From Flaviflexus salsibiostraticola (GTDB lineage: Bacteria; Actinomycetota; Actinomycetes; Actinomycetales; Actinomycetaceae), in NCBI RefSeq assembly GCF_003952265.1, contig NZ_CP034438.1:2480001-2544000 (forward strand): 64,000 nucleotides of DNA, written 5' to 3'. A program made the translations under genes and the position numbers. Under the pieces are notes generated by a model. That model did not search any database and was not told the DNA's origin. It worked only from the letters and a program-made list of their open reading frames with translations. Each line of letters opens with the position of its first letter. Within the stretch, counting starts at the first letter, position 1. Below, one piece after another: positions 18,784 through 26,730 of this stretch.

Positions 18784-19425
18784 GTGGAAATCATCGTACA
18801 AGGACGTAATGCAGAGATTTCGGATCGGTTCAAGGACTATGTTGCCGACAAGCTCTCCAAGGTGGAACAGTTCGCCCCGCGCGCGCAGCGCGTCGAGGTG
18901 GAGGTCACCCACGAACCACACCTGGCACAGCCGGAGGTGACGGAGAAGATCGAGATCACTGTCATTGACAAGGGCCCCGTGATCAGGGCGGAGGCATTCG
19001 CCTCGGATCGCGGAGCGGCGCTTGACCTTGCCACCACCAAGCTGATCGAGAGGCTGCGGCGTGCACACGACCGCAAGAAGGACCACCGCCGCCGAGCACC
19101 CGGCGACAAGAGCCCGGCCGATCTCAACATCGACCTGAACGAGCTCAATGGTGAGCTCAAGCAGGAGCGGAGCGTCGAGCAGTCCGTGCCGAGCACACCC
19201 GGTCAGGCAGTCGAGCAGCAGCTCGGCGACTCCCCGGTCATCGTGCGCCAGAAGCTGCACGAGGCCGAGCCGATGAGCGTGGACCAGGCCCTGTATGAGA
19301 TGGAGCTGGTGGGTCACCCCTTCTTCCTGTTCATCGATGAAGACACGAAGCAGCCGTGCGTTGTCTACCACCGCCATGGCTGGACCTACGGCGTCATCCG
19401 ACTCGACACCACGGTCGCCGACTGA
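18784..19425 (+). CDS. hpf: Long-form ribosome hibernation promoting factor
   Basis: A 213-residue protein with an N-terminal S30AE/RaiA fold (1-105) and a C-terminal dimerisation domain (about 155-213, ending VYHRHGWTYGVIRLD) joined by a charged linker. The long form links two ribosomes into inactive 100S dimers in stationary phase or stress. The GTG at 18784 follows a GAGGAGAC ribosome binding site. The 118 bases upstream contain GGAAT (18684-18688) and GTT (18708-18710) 19 bases apart, which loosely resembles a SigR/SigH-type stress promoter. Confidence 0.93.
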   Translation: MEIIVQGRNAEISDRFKDYVADKLSKVEQFAPRAQRVEVEVTHEPHLAQPEVTEKIEITVIDKGPVIRAEAFASDRGAALDLATTKLIERLRRAHDRKKDHRRRAPGDKSPADLNIDLNELNGELKQERSVEQSVPSTPGQAVEQQLGDSPVIVRQKLHEAEPMSVDQALYEMELVGHPFFLFIDEDTKQPCVVYHRHGWTYGVIRLDTTVAD

Positions 19426-19436
19426 CCCCATGAGCC

Positions 19437-19465
19437 GAAAACCCGCGAGATCCTCGCGGGTTTTC
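19437..19465 (+). terminator. Intrinsic terminator of hpf
   Basis: A perfect 13-bp stem (19437-19449 with 19453-19465) has a 3-base loop; the distal arm ends in TTTTC and is followed by more T-rich sequence. Confidence 0.85.
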
Positions 19466-19507
19466 GCTTTGCCGGGCCGACGGTAAGATAAGAGAGGTTT
19501 ATCCGCT

Positions 19508-20911
19508 GTGAATATCGAGGTGCACGTGAGCGATCGTCCCCTGTCAGTTGCTGTCATCGGCGCGGGGCCTGCCGGCATCTATGCTGCCGACATCCTGTCG
19601 AAGTCCGACATCAAAGCGTCGATCGACCTCTACGAGAGGCTGCCGGCCCCCTTCGGGCTCGTCCGCTACGGGGTCGCTCCCGACCATCCGCGGATCAAGC
19701 AGATCATCGTCGCCCTCTATAAGATCCTCCAGCGCGGCGACATCCGCCTCATCGGCAATGTCACCGTCGGTGAGGACATCACGATCGAGGAGATGCAGGA
19801 GCATTACGACGCGATCATCATCGCAACCGGTGCTGACCGGGACGCTCCTCTCGACATCCCCGGCGTCGATCTCGAGGGCTGCTACGGCGCGGCCGACTTC
19901 GTCTTCTGGTACGACGGGCACCCGGACTACCCGAGGGAGTGGCCGCTCGACGCGACGGAGGTCGCCGTCATCGGCGCCGGCAACGTCGCGCTCGACGTGG
20001 CCCGTATGCTCGCGAAGCACCCGGATGACCTGCTCGTCACTGAGATCCCCGAGAATGTCGAGAAGGGCCTGCGGGAGAGCCGGGTGACCGATGTGCACGT
20101 GTTCGCGCGCCGCGGCCCCGCCCAGGTCAAGTTCACTCCGCTCGAGCTGCGCGAGCTCGGCAAGGTCCCCGATGTCGACGTCATCGTCTACGAGGAGGAC
20201 TTCGACTTCGACGACGGTTCGCAGGAGGCGATCAACACCTCCAATCAGACGAAGCAGATCGTCACGACCCTCACCGACTGGGTCATGAGGGAGGAGGAGT
20301 TCACTGCCTCCCGGCGGATTCACCTGCACATGATGCAGGCCCCGGTCGAGATCCTCGGCACCGACAGGGTCGAGGGCGTCCGGATGGAGCGGACAGAGCT
20401 GACCGGCGACGGTTCCGTGCGTGGCACCGGGAACTACATCGACTACCCGGTCCAGGCCGTCTACCGTGCCGTCGGCTACTTCTCATCTCCCATCACCGGC
20501 CTGCCGTTCGATGACGTTCGCGGCGTCGTCCCCAATGTCGAGGGCCGCGTCATCGTACCCGGCGGTGACCACCTGCCGGGTGTCTATGCGACCGGCTGGA
20601 TCAAGCGCGGGCCCGTCGGCCTCATCGGCTCGACGAAGTCCGACGCGAGGGAGACGATCACCCACCTGGTCGACGATGCGAAGGCGGGCAAGCTCGAGCG
20701 GGCAGACGACTTCGCGACAGGCGGCGAGGCGATGATGGCGCTGCTCGACGACCGCGGCGTCAGGTACACGACCTGGGAGGGCTGGGAGGTCCTCGAGCAG
20801 TTCGAGAAGACCCTCGGCGAGACTCAGGGGCGCGAGCGGATCAAGGTTGTCGAGCGCGACACGATGACCGCGGTCTCCCGCGGCGAAGAGCACGACGGGA
20901 AGCTGTACTGA
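19508..20911 (+). CDS. FprA-like ferredoxin/adrenodoxin NADP+ reductase
   Basis: A 467-residue FAD enzyme that moves electrons between NADPH and ferredoxins. FAD-binding GAGPAGIYAA lies near 17-26, the adrenodoxin-reductase hallmark PFGLVRYGVAPDHP near 48-61, the NADP-binding GAGNVALDVAR near 158, and the C-terminal FAD contact GVYATGWIKRGP near 360. A -10-like TAAGAT is at 19484-19489. Two GTG starts are possible (19508 and 19526); the second has a GAGG site 7 bases upstream and gives the more usual N-terminus. The stop overlaps the lipoate ligase start by one base. Confidence 0.9.
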   Translation: MNIEVHVSDRPLSVAVIGAGPAGIYAADILSKSDIKASIDLYERLPAPFGLVRYGVAPDHPRIKQIIVALYKILQRGDIRLIGNVTVGEDITIEEMQEHYDAIIIATGADRDAPLDIPGVDLEGCYGAADFVFWYDGHPDYPREWPLDATEVAVIGAGNVALDVARMLAKHPDDLLVTEIPENVEKGLRESRVTDVHVFARRGPAQVKFTPLELRELGKVPDVDVIVYEEDFDFDDGSQEAINTSNQTKQIVTTLTDWVMREEEFTASRRIHLHMMQAPVEILGTDRVEGVRMERTELTGDGSVRGTGNYIDYPVQAVYRAVGYFSSPITGLPFDDVRGVVPNVEGRVIVPGGDHLPGVYATGWIKRGPVGLIGSTKSDARETITHLVDDAKAGKLERADDFATGGEAMMALLDDRGVRYTTWEGWEVLEQFEKTLGETQGRERIKVVERDTMTAVSRGEEHDGKLY

Positions 20912-21960
20912 TGCACGGTGAATACAAGGAGCCGGGCCACAAGCTCGTCGTCGTCGACCTCGAGGTCGAGGGCGACAGGCTGACCGACGTCCAGATCGCA
21001 GGGGACTTCTTCCTCGAGCCCGACAGTGCGCTGGTGCGGATCACCGAGGCCATCGAGGGTCTGCCCGCCGACTCCCACGCGGCCGACATCGCCCAGGCCA
21101 TCACCGACGCCCTCAAGCCGAGCGATGAGCTGCTGGGCCTCAGCCCCCAGGGAATCGCCACCGCCGTGCGTCGCGCCCTCGGGCATTCGATCGACTGGGA
21201 TGACATCGAGTTCGAGGTCATCCACGGTCCGGTCGTCTCGCCGATGGTCAACGTCGCGATGGACGAGACGCTCGTCGAGGATGTCGCCGCGGGGCGGCGG
21301 AAACCCTTCATGAGGATCTGGGAGTGGGACTCGCCCTGCGTCGTCATCGGCTCGTTCCAGTCGGTTGCGAACGAGATCGACTGGGATGGCATGAATCGGC
21401 ACGGAGTCACGCTCTGCCGCCGTGTGACGGGCGGCGGCGCCATGTTCATGGAGGCCGGCAACTGCATCACCTACTCCCTCGTCGTGCCCACGGCCCTCGT
21501 CGACGGCATGAGCTTCAAGGACTCCTACCCCTTCCTCGATGAGTGGGTGATGGAAGCCCTCGAGAAGGTCGGCGTCAAAGCTCACTACGTGCCGCTCAAC
21601 GACATCACCTCCGAAAAGGGCAAGATCGGTGGCGCAGCGCAGAAGCACTTCGCGAGCGGGGTCATGGTCCACCACGTGACGATGTCGTACGACATCGACG
21701 CCCAGAAGATGCTCGAGTGCATCCGCATCGGCAAGGAGAAGGTCCGCGACAAGGGCCTGCGATCCGCGGTCAAGCGAGTCGACCCGATGAAGTCGCAGAC
21801 GGGCATGGCTCGCGAGGAGATCATCGACGTCTTCCTCGATCACTTCGCCGCCAAGTATGGTGCGAGCAGGGGCGAGATCACCGAGGCCGATATCGAGAAC
21901 GCCGTGGAGCGGTGCGCGACGAAGTTCGACACCGAGGAATGGACGATGCGCCTGCCCTAG
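20911..21960 (+). CDS. Lipoate-protein ligase with N-terminal accessory domain
   Basis: A 349-residue protein. Residues 1-90 resemble the lipoate-ligase accessory domain, which is C-terminal in E. coli LplA. From about 105 on there is a BPL/LplA catalytic domain with CRRVTGGGAMF (about 170-180) and the lysine motif KIGGAAQ (about 233). It should attach lipoate or octanoate to E2 or GcvH proteins. It overlaps the reductase gene by one base and so is probably co-transcribed with it. The N-terminal placement of the accessory domain recurs in actinobacteria as far as I recall. Confidence 0.82.
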   Translation: MHGEYKEPGHKLVVVDLEVEGDRLTDVQIAGDFFLEPDSALVRITEAIEGLPADSHAADIAQAITDALKPSDELLGLSPQGIATAVRRALGHSIDWDDIEFEVIHGPVVSPMVNVAMDETLVEDVAAGRRKPFMRIWEWDSPCVVIGSFQSVANEIDWDGMNRHGVTLCRRVTGGGAMFMEAGNCITYSLVVPTALVDGMSFKDSYPFLDEWVMEALEKVGVKAHYVPLNDITSEKGKIGGAAQKHFASGVMVHHVTMSYDIDAQKMLECIRIGKEKVRDKGLRSAVKRVDPMKSQTGMAREEIIDVFLDHFAAKYGASRGEITEADIENAVERCATKFDTEEWTMRLP

Positions 21961-22012
21961 GGAATGAAACATCGCCCGGCGCCGTTTCAACGAGGAGAAT
22001 CGAAAGGACACC

Positions 22013-22885
22013 ATGAATCGCTCGACACTCAACGGGGTCAAGACAGCGGCGCTCATCGGCGTGCTGTGGGCGATCCTTCTCGCCATCGGCGGCATGCTCG
22101 CCTACGGCTCGGGCAACTCCAGCTTCATCATCATCTTCGCCCTCATCGGTGTCGCCAGCACCGCCTACTCGTACTGGAACTCGGACAAGCTCGCGATCAG
22201 GGCGATGAACGCTCAGCAGGTGTCCGAGGCGCAGTTCCCCTGGTATCACCAGACGGTGCGTGAGCTCGCGCAGAAGGCAGGGCAGCCGATGCCGCGCCTC
22301 TACGTCGCGCCCTCGCCCTCGCCGAACGCGTTCGCGACCGGGCGCAACCCCGATAACGCCGCGGTCTGTGTGACCGACGGAATCCTCGACCTGCTCGACA
22401 AGCGGGAGCTCCGAGCGGTCCTCGGCCACGAGCTCATGCACGTCTACAACAGGGACATCCTCACCTCGTCGATTGCTGCAGGGCTTGCCGGCATCATCTC
22501 CTCGATCGCGCAGTTCTTCCTGTTCTTCGGGATGAGGGGGAGGAACGACAACAACCCAATCGCCCTCATCGGCGTTCTCGTCACTGCGCTTCTCGCACCC
22601 CTGGCCGCCAGCCTCATTCAGCTCGCCGTGTCCCGCACGCGCGAGTACGACGCCGACCACGATGGTGCGGAGCTGACCGGGGACCCGCTGGCGCTCGCCT
22701 CCGCGCTCAACAAGATCTCGGGCGGCACGGCACGGACGCCGATGCGGGAGACACCGACGATGGACAGCGTGTCGCACATGATGATCGCGAATCCGTTTGC
22801 CGGTAAGGGCAGGGCACTGTTCTCCACCCACCCGCCGATGGAGGACCGGATCCGCCGCCTCGAGGAGATGGCCGGCTACCGGTAG
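22013..22885 (+). CDS. htpX: Membrane zinc metalloprotease HtpX
   Basis: A 290-residue M48B protease with membrane helices near 11-27 and 34-54, the zinc motif HELMH (about 141-145) and the third ligand in REYDAD (about 205-210); two more helices lie near 155-172 and 182-205. HtpX degrades misfolded membrane proteins, so the active site faces the cytoplasm. An AAAGGA ribosome binding site precedes the ATG. It ends at a strong terminator shared with the convergent yajQ. Confidence 0.93.
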   Translation: MNRSTLNGVKTAALIGVLWAILLAIGGMLAYGSGNSSFIIIFALIGVASTAYSYWNSDKLAIRAMNAQQVSEAQFPWYHQTVRELAQKAGQPMPRLYVAPSPSPNAFATGRNPDNAAVCVTDGILDLLDKRELRAVLGHELMHVYNRDILTSSIAAGLAGIISSIAQFFLFFGMRGRNDNNPIALIGVLVTALLAPLAASLIQLAVSRTREYDADHDGAELTGDPLALASALNKISGGTARTPMRETPTMDSVSHMMIANPFAGKGRALFSTHPPMEDRIRRLEEMAGYR

Positions 22886-22902
22886 ACATCGGCTCACAGA
22901 GT

Positions 22903-22940
22903 ATGGGAAAGGGCGGACCGTGAGGTCCGCCCTTTCCCAT
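22903..22940. terminator. Bidirectional terminator between htpX and yajQ
   Basis: A perfect 17-bp inverted repeat (22903-22919 with 22924-22940) around GTGA sits between the two convergent stops. Confidence 0.8.
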
Positions 22941-22946
22941 GGCAGG

Positions 22947-23441
22947 TCAGCGGTAGTTCTGGAAGGACACCGCGAAGTCGAAGTCGGCCTCCTTGAGGAG
23001 CGCGATCGTCGACTGCAGATCGTCGCGGGACTTCGAGGTGACGCGGACCTCGTCACCCTGGATCTGGGTCTTGACCGACTTCGGGCCCTCGTCGCGGATC
23101 AGTTTCGTGATCTTCTTGGCATTCTCCTGGGAGATGCCCTCCTTGAGGGCTCCGACGAGGCGGTACTCTTTGCCCGACTGGGCTGGAACGCCTTCGCCCA
23201 CATCGACGGACTTGAGCGAGACGCCGCGGCGGACGAGCTTCGTCTGGAGCACGTCGTAGACGGCCAGGCAGCGCTCCTCAGAGTTCGCCTTCATGATGAT
23301 CGTGTCGCCCTTGAGCTCAATGGACGCATCCACGCCCTTGAAGTCGTAGCGCTGGTTGATCTCCTTGACGGTCTGGTTGACGGCGTTGTCGACCTCCTGC
23401 CGGTCGAATGTGGACACGACATCGAACGACGAGTCAGCCAT
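22947..23441 (-). CDS. YajQ family nucleotide-binding protein
   Basis: A 164-residue protein with two ferredoxin-like halves. It opens with [19 protein letters not shown] and contains NQRYDFKG (about 30-37) and the C-terminal [12 protein letters not shown], the hallmarks of YajQ/DUF520. Family members bind nucleotides or RNA, and some bind cyclic-di-GMP. A strong AAAGGAAGGG site precedes the ATG at 23441. It is a single-gene unit convergent with htpX; upstream lies the tRNA cluster on the other strand. Confidence 0.93.
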   Translation of the reverse strand: MADSSFDVVSTFDRQEVDNAVNQTVKEINQRYDFKGVDASIELKGDTIIMKANSEERCLAVYDVLQTKLVRRGVSLKSVDVGEGVPAQSGKEYRLVGALKEGISQENAKKITKLIRDEGPKSVKTQIQGDEVRVTSKSRDDLQSTIALLKEADFDFAVSFQNYR

Positions 23442-23525
23442 GGTCCCTTCCTTTCGTGAAAGTGCCCCACATCGGGGCGGGAGAATGCCCCGAATGAGAG
23501 GTCGAGCACTGGTACGCCTACCAGT

Positions 23526-23556
23526 TTGACACGACCCTGCTGTCACTTGGTAATCT
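23526..23556 (+). promoter_or_regulatory. Probable promoter of the tRNA-Tyr-Thr-Met cluster
   Basis: A consensus -35 box TTGACA (23526-23531) and a -10-like TAATCT (23551-23556) with a 19-base spacer lie 25 bases before tRNA-Tyr. Confidence 0.4.
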
Positions 23557-23581
23557 CCATTTGCACCCTTACGGAGTGCGA

Positions 23582-23662
23582 GGCGGGTTGACCGAGCGGC
23601 CAATGGTATCTGACTGTAAATCAGACGCGAGAGCTACGGGGGTTCGAATCCCTCACCCGCCA
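23582..23662 (+). tRNA. tRNA-Tyr (GTA)
   Basis: Acceptor GGCGGGT pairs with ACCCGCC (23655-23661). The anticodon loop CTGTAAA is held by TCTGA/TCAGA, giving anticodon GTA. There is a long variable arm, as expected for bacterial tRNA-Tyr. CCA is not encoded. Confidence 0.97.
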
Positions 23663-23760
23663 CAGCATGATTCGTCGTGCAGCGCGTGAGTATGGTCACC
23701 GCACCTCAGGCCCCAGCATTTTGGTTGGCAGCCCAGGGCGCTGGTAAAGTCGTTCGCGTC

Positions 23761-23833
23761 GCCCCGATAGCTCAGACGGCAGAGCGTCTCCATGGTAAGG
23801 AGAAGGTCCAGGGTTCAATTCCCTGTCGGGGCT
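23761..23833 (+). tRNA. tRNA-Thr (GGT)
   Basis: Acceptor GCCCCGA pairs with TCGGGGC. The anticodon stem TCTCC/GGAGA encloses ATGGTAA, giving anticodon GGT. 73 bases, no encoded CCA. Confidence 0.97.
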
Positions 23834-23865
23834 CGATTTTGCGGAGTGAGTCCGTAGGATGTTGC

Positions 23866-23939
23866 GGCGGGGTAGCTCAGCTGGTCAGAGCGCACGACTC
23901 ATAATCGTGAGGTCGCGGGTTCAAGCCCCGCCCCCGCTA
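23866..23939 (+). tRNA. tRNA-Met (CAT), elongator type
   Basis: Acceptor GGCGGGG pairs with CCCCGCT; the first pair is G-U. The anticodon stem CACGA/TCGTG encloses CTCATAA, giving anticodon CAT. It lacks the three G-C pairs of initiator tRNA. CCA is not encoded. Confidence 0.95.
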
Positions 23940-23993
23940 CAGAGAAGAGAGATTGCGGAACCGCCCGATCTCGCAGAACGAAGTGAGGACACC

Positions 23994-24164
23994 GTGGCAT
24001 CGAAGTCTGCCGACGTACGCCCCAAGATCACCCTCGCCTGCGAGGTGTGCAAGGAGCGCAACTACATCACGAAGAAGAACCGTCGCAATAACCCCGACCG
24101 TCTTGAGATGAAGAAGTACTGCGCTCGTTGCAACGCATCGACGACGCACCGCGAGACCCGCTAG
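23994..24164 (+). CDS. rpmG: Ribosomal protein bL33 (zinc form)
   Basis: A 56-residue ribosomal protein with two CxxC pairs (CEVC and CARC), the zinc-binding C+ form of bL33, part of the 50S subunit near the E site. The GTG at 23994 follows GTGAGGA. It lies directly after tRNA-Met and ends at a strong terminator. Here, unlike in many actinomycetes, it is separated from secE-nusG by about 21 kb. Confidence 0.95.
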   Translation: MASKSADVRPKITLACEVCKERNYITKKNRRNNPDRLEMKKYCARCNASTTHRETR

Positions 24165-24184
24165 TTTCACTGCGAGACAGCGAG

Positions 24185-24215
24185 AACCCGCCTGGTCCAG
24201 CCAGGCGGGTTTTTT
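24185..24215 (+). terminator. Intrinsic terminator of rpmG
   Basis: An 11-bp stem AACCCGCCTGG/CCAGGCGGGTT with loop TCCAG is followed by a T-run (to 24215). Confidence 0.9.
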
Positions 24216-24238
24216 CGTACCCGCCTCCGAGCGGCATC

Positions 24239-24244
24239 TAGAGT
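24239..24244 (+). promoter_or_regulatory. Leaderless -10 box TAGAGT
   Basis: TAGAGT ends exactly 6 bases before the ATG at 24251; no ribosome binding site is visible, as expected for a leaderless mRNA. Confidence 0.5.
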
Positions 24245-24250
24245 TGAGCC

Positions 24251-25099
24251 ATGGAGCGACTCCCGGGATTGACGCAGCGCCAGGCCGAGCTGGTCCGTGA
24301 GTGGTTTCCTCGCGCCGAGCTCATCGCCGATCTCTCCTGGGGGCTTACGGAGTCGACCGTGCTCCAGATGTCGACGGGGGCCCAGAATGTCGTCATTAAG
24401 GCCGGCGGCCACCACAACAGCCATATCGCCCGCGAGATTCGAGCCTACGAGACGGTCGTGCACAGCCTGGCCGAGCGCGGTGCAGCGCCGACGATGCTCC
24501 GCGCGGACCGGGAGCAGCGGCTCCTCGCCCTCACCCACATCCCCGGTGTCCTCGTCGACGGGGGGCCGCTCGAGAGCGATCCGGTCACTCTCAGGGCCGC
24601 AGGTGAGCTCCTGGGGGAGTTGCACGGGATGGGGAGCAGTGTCGACCAGGCCATCGAGGCCAACCTGGTCCGAGCCGCACTTCGGTGGTTCGACAGGCCG
24701 CACCGCATCCCGGCGGCCGCGGCGGCCCGAGCGCGCCGCGCGCTCGAAGACTATGAGCCCCGGCCCGCCGTGGTCGTCCCGAGCCACGGGGATTACAGCG
24801 GCCGCAACTGGATCGCCGCGGATCAGCTGGTCGTCATCGACTTCGGGCGGTTCGGTCACCGGCCGGCACGCCAGGATCTGCTGCGGATGCACTTTCGGCG
24901 ATGGCACGATCACCCCGAGGAGCGGGTGGCTTTCTTCAGCGGCTATGGCGACATCGCCGACGCCGATGGGCACCGCTGGTGGCTCGACGTGCTGCGCGAG
25001 GCTGTGGCGACGGCGGGCTGGGCCCACAAGGTCGGCGACGAGGCGTTCGAGGTGCTGGGACTGCGTTTCATCGACGTCGCCCTTGACGAGATCGGCTGA
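24251..25099 (+). CDS. Aminoglycoside-phosphotransferase-fold kinase-like protein
   Basis: A 282-residue protein of the APH/choline-kinase fold. The catalytic loop HGDYSGRNW (about 180-188) and metal motif VIDFGRFG (about 196-203) are intact, and an N-terminal Lys in VVIKAGG (about 47-53) is in place for ATP binding. The substrate is unknown; APH-fold proteins of this size in actinomycetes phosphorylate diverse small molecules and are not necessarily resistance genes. It is a single gene with its own leaderless promoter, between rpmG and the cold-shock gene. Confidence 0.75.
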   Translation: MERLPGLTQRQAELVREWFPRAELIADLSWGLTESTVLQMSTGAQNVVIKAGGHHNSHIAREIRAYETVVHSLAERGAAPTMLRADREQRLLALTHIPGVLVDGGPLESDPVTLRAAGELLGELHGMGSSVDQAIEANLVRAALRWFDRPHRIPAAAAARARRALEDYEPRPAVVVPSHGDYSGRNWIAADQLVVIDFGRFGHRPARQDLLRMHFRRWHDHPEERVAFFSGYGDIADADGHRWWLDVLREAVATAGWAHKVGDEAFEVLGLRFIDVALDEIG

Positions 25100-25327
25100 C
25101 ATTCGACCCGCACAGCGACTGTCCGAATTTCACTGTGAGCATCATCGCCATTCGATCGGTGGCGCAACTGCCCCCGATGCGCGTAAGGTCAGTCTCGACC
25201 GCACAGAAGGTGTTGTACGGTATTCACGACAGATCCTCGGAACTTTGTTCCTTCTGCAATGAGTGACGAACTAGCACCACCAGGGGGATCGACAGTCGTT
25301 CTCCCTAAGCCAGAAGGGACAAGTTTT

Positions 25328-25534
25328 ATGGCTACAGGTATTGTCAAATGGTTCAACGGCGACAAGGGCTTCGGCTTCATCGAGGCTGACGATCAGTCCG
25401 CCGATGTTTTCGTCCACTACTCCGCAATCCAGTCGAAGGGTTTCCGTACCCTTGATGAGGGTGCGAAGGTCGAGTACGACGTCGAGCAGGGCCCCAAGGG
25501 CCCGCAGGCCACCAATCTCACAGTGATCGGCTGA
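25328..25534 (+). CDS. Cold-shock protein, CspA family
   Basis: A 68-residue single OB-fold RNA chaperone with RNP1 KGFGFIE (about 15-21) and RNP2 VFVHYSAI (about 30-37). The ATG at 25328 follows AGAAGGGAC; an in-frame ATG at 25259 falls in the leader and is rejected. A -10-like TACGGT at 25216-25221 would give a leader of about 100 bases, typical of thermoregulated csp mRNAs. It ends at a UUCG-capped terminator. Confidence 0.95.
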   Translation: MATGIVKWFNGDKGFGFIEADDQSADVFVHYSAIQSKGFRTLDEGAKVEYDVEQGPKGPQATNLTVIG

Positions 25535-25547
25535 TTCTCCGATCCGA

Positions 25548-25579
25548 GAAGGGCCGCTGTCTTCGGACAGCGGCCCTTC
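25548..25579 (+). terminator. Terminator of the cold-shock gene
   Basis: A perfect 14-bp stem (25548-25561 with 25566-25579) is capped by a TTCG tetraloop. Confidence 0.8.
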
Positions 25580-25624
25580 CGCATATGCCGACGGTTTCCG
25601 TGGGCTATGCGTGAACAACAGCGG

Positions 25625-25653
25625 TTGGGCCGGGTGACACACCCCGCTAGAGT
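25625..25653 (+). promoter_or_regulatory. Promoter of the 25.7 kb membrane protein gene
   Basis: TTGGGC (25625-25630), a 17-base spacer, then TAGAGT (25648-25653). The leader of about 50 bases contains the ribosome binding site AAGGAC. Confidence 0.5.
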
Positions 25654-25709
25654 CGTCTGGGAAGTTGGCTGCGGGCGTGGTCGCAGTGCTGAGAGTAAGG
25701 ACAGAGTTG

Positions 25710-26729
25710 ATGAGCGGCGGGTTCAAGGTCGATGTGGTGGCGGACCATGGCCCTCCCGAACGGACCGTCGCGAAGATCCTCAATGAGCAGAGACTCGAGG
25801 GAGTTCGGCAGGTATACAGACAGCTGCCCCTCAAGCCCAACGGTGAGCTCGATCTCGACGGTGTCATGCAGTGGGCGGCGGACGACAGGGCCGACCTGCT
25901 CATCGTCGTCACCGAGACGCCGCGTAGAACCGGCCCCCGCCCGAAGATCGCGGGCATCTATGTCGACGAGGGTCTCGTCATCATCTCCCTGCCCGCCCTC
26001 GGCCTCGTCAACATTCAGCACAAGCTGGAGAAGGTCATTGAGACGGCGATCGGCATCTGCCGGGATGGCAGGCTGACCGGCGCCCACAAGTCTGCCCTGT
26101 GGCCCTACCGTGTCGGGTACGGCAGATCGCGGAGCGAGACGAGAGTCTTCGTCCACGCCCCGCGCGTCCTGCCGGGCAGGATCGTCCTCGTCCTCGGCAT
26201 GGTGAAGATGAACGAGCCGCTCAAGACCCTGCCGAAGCTCACCAGTGCCCTGGCCGCCGCGGCCGCGACGAGCGCGTTCGGCATCTTCTATGGCTCGATC
26301 TGGCAGATGGCAGCCGCGCTGCCGACGATCCGCCTCGCAGCCATCGCACTCACCGTCATCGTTCTCATGGCGGGATGGCTCATCAGCTCCAATCGCCTCT
26401 GGAACCGGGGGCGGCGCTACGGAAGCATCGCAGAGGGCGCCATGTACAACGCGGCTGTCGTCGTCACGCTCCTCATGGCGGTGTCCCTTCTCTATGCCAC
26501 ACTCTTCGTCGGCGTTCTTCTGGCCGGGCTCATCATCATCGAGGCGGGCTACCTCTCCGAGGTCCTCGGCGAGGAGGCGAGCTTCAGGCACTACCTCGAC
26601 ATCGCGTGGCTGGCCGCGTCGATGGGCACCGTCGCCGGTGCGCTCGGCTCGAACTTCGACAGCGACGAGGATCTCAAGCGGCTCACGCACGGCCGGCGTG
26701 AGGCGCTGCGCATGGAGGAGCGGGGCTAG
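25710..26729 (+). CDS. Conserved actinobacterial membrane protein, function unknown
   Basis: A 339-residue protein I cannot name. Residues 1-150 are soluble, with TETPRRTGPRP and a hydrophobic strand ending SLPALG; similar stretches occur in uncharacterised actinobacterial membrane proteins. Four to five membrane segments follow (about 200-310), then a short charged tail. The ATG at 25710 has AAGGAC upstream and a good promoter. Its TAG stop lies inside the left target duplication of the adjoining insertion sequence. Before that insertion the stop shared the bases CTAG with the stop of the convergent META gene. Confidence 0.6.
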   Translation: MSGGFKVDVVADHGPPERTVAKILNEQRLEGVRQVYRQLPLKPNGELDLDGVMQWAADDRADLLIVVTETPRRTGPRPKIAGIYVDEGLVIISLPALGLVNIQHKLEKVIETAIGICRDGRLTGAHKSALWPYRVGYGRSRSETRVFVHAPRVLPGRIVLVLGMVKMNEPLKTLPKLTSALAAAAATSAFGIFYGSIWQMAAALPTIRLAAIALTVIVLMAGWLISSNRLWNRGRRYGSIAEGAMYNAAVVVTLLMAVSLLYATLFVGVLLAGLIIIEAGYLSEVLGEEASFRHYLDIAWLAASMGTVAGALGSNFDSDEDLKRLTHGRREALRMEERG

Positions 26730-26730
26730 C
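26725..26730. repeat. Left 6-bp target duplication of IS element 1 (GCTAGC)
   Basis: Identical to 27836-27841. It contains the TAG stop of the upstream gene (26727-26729). NCTAGN is a known preferred target of IS481-type elements. Confidence 0.85.
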
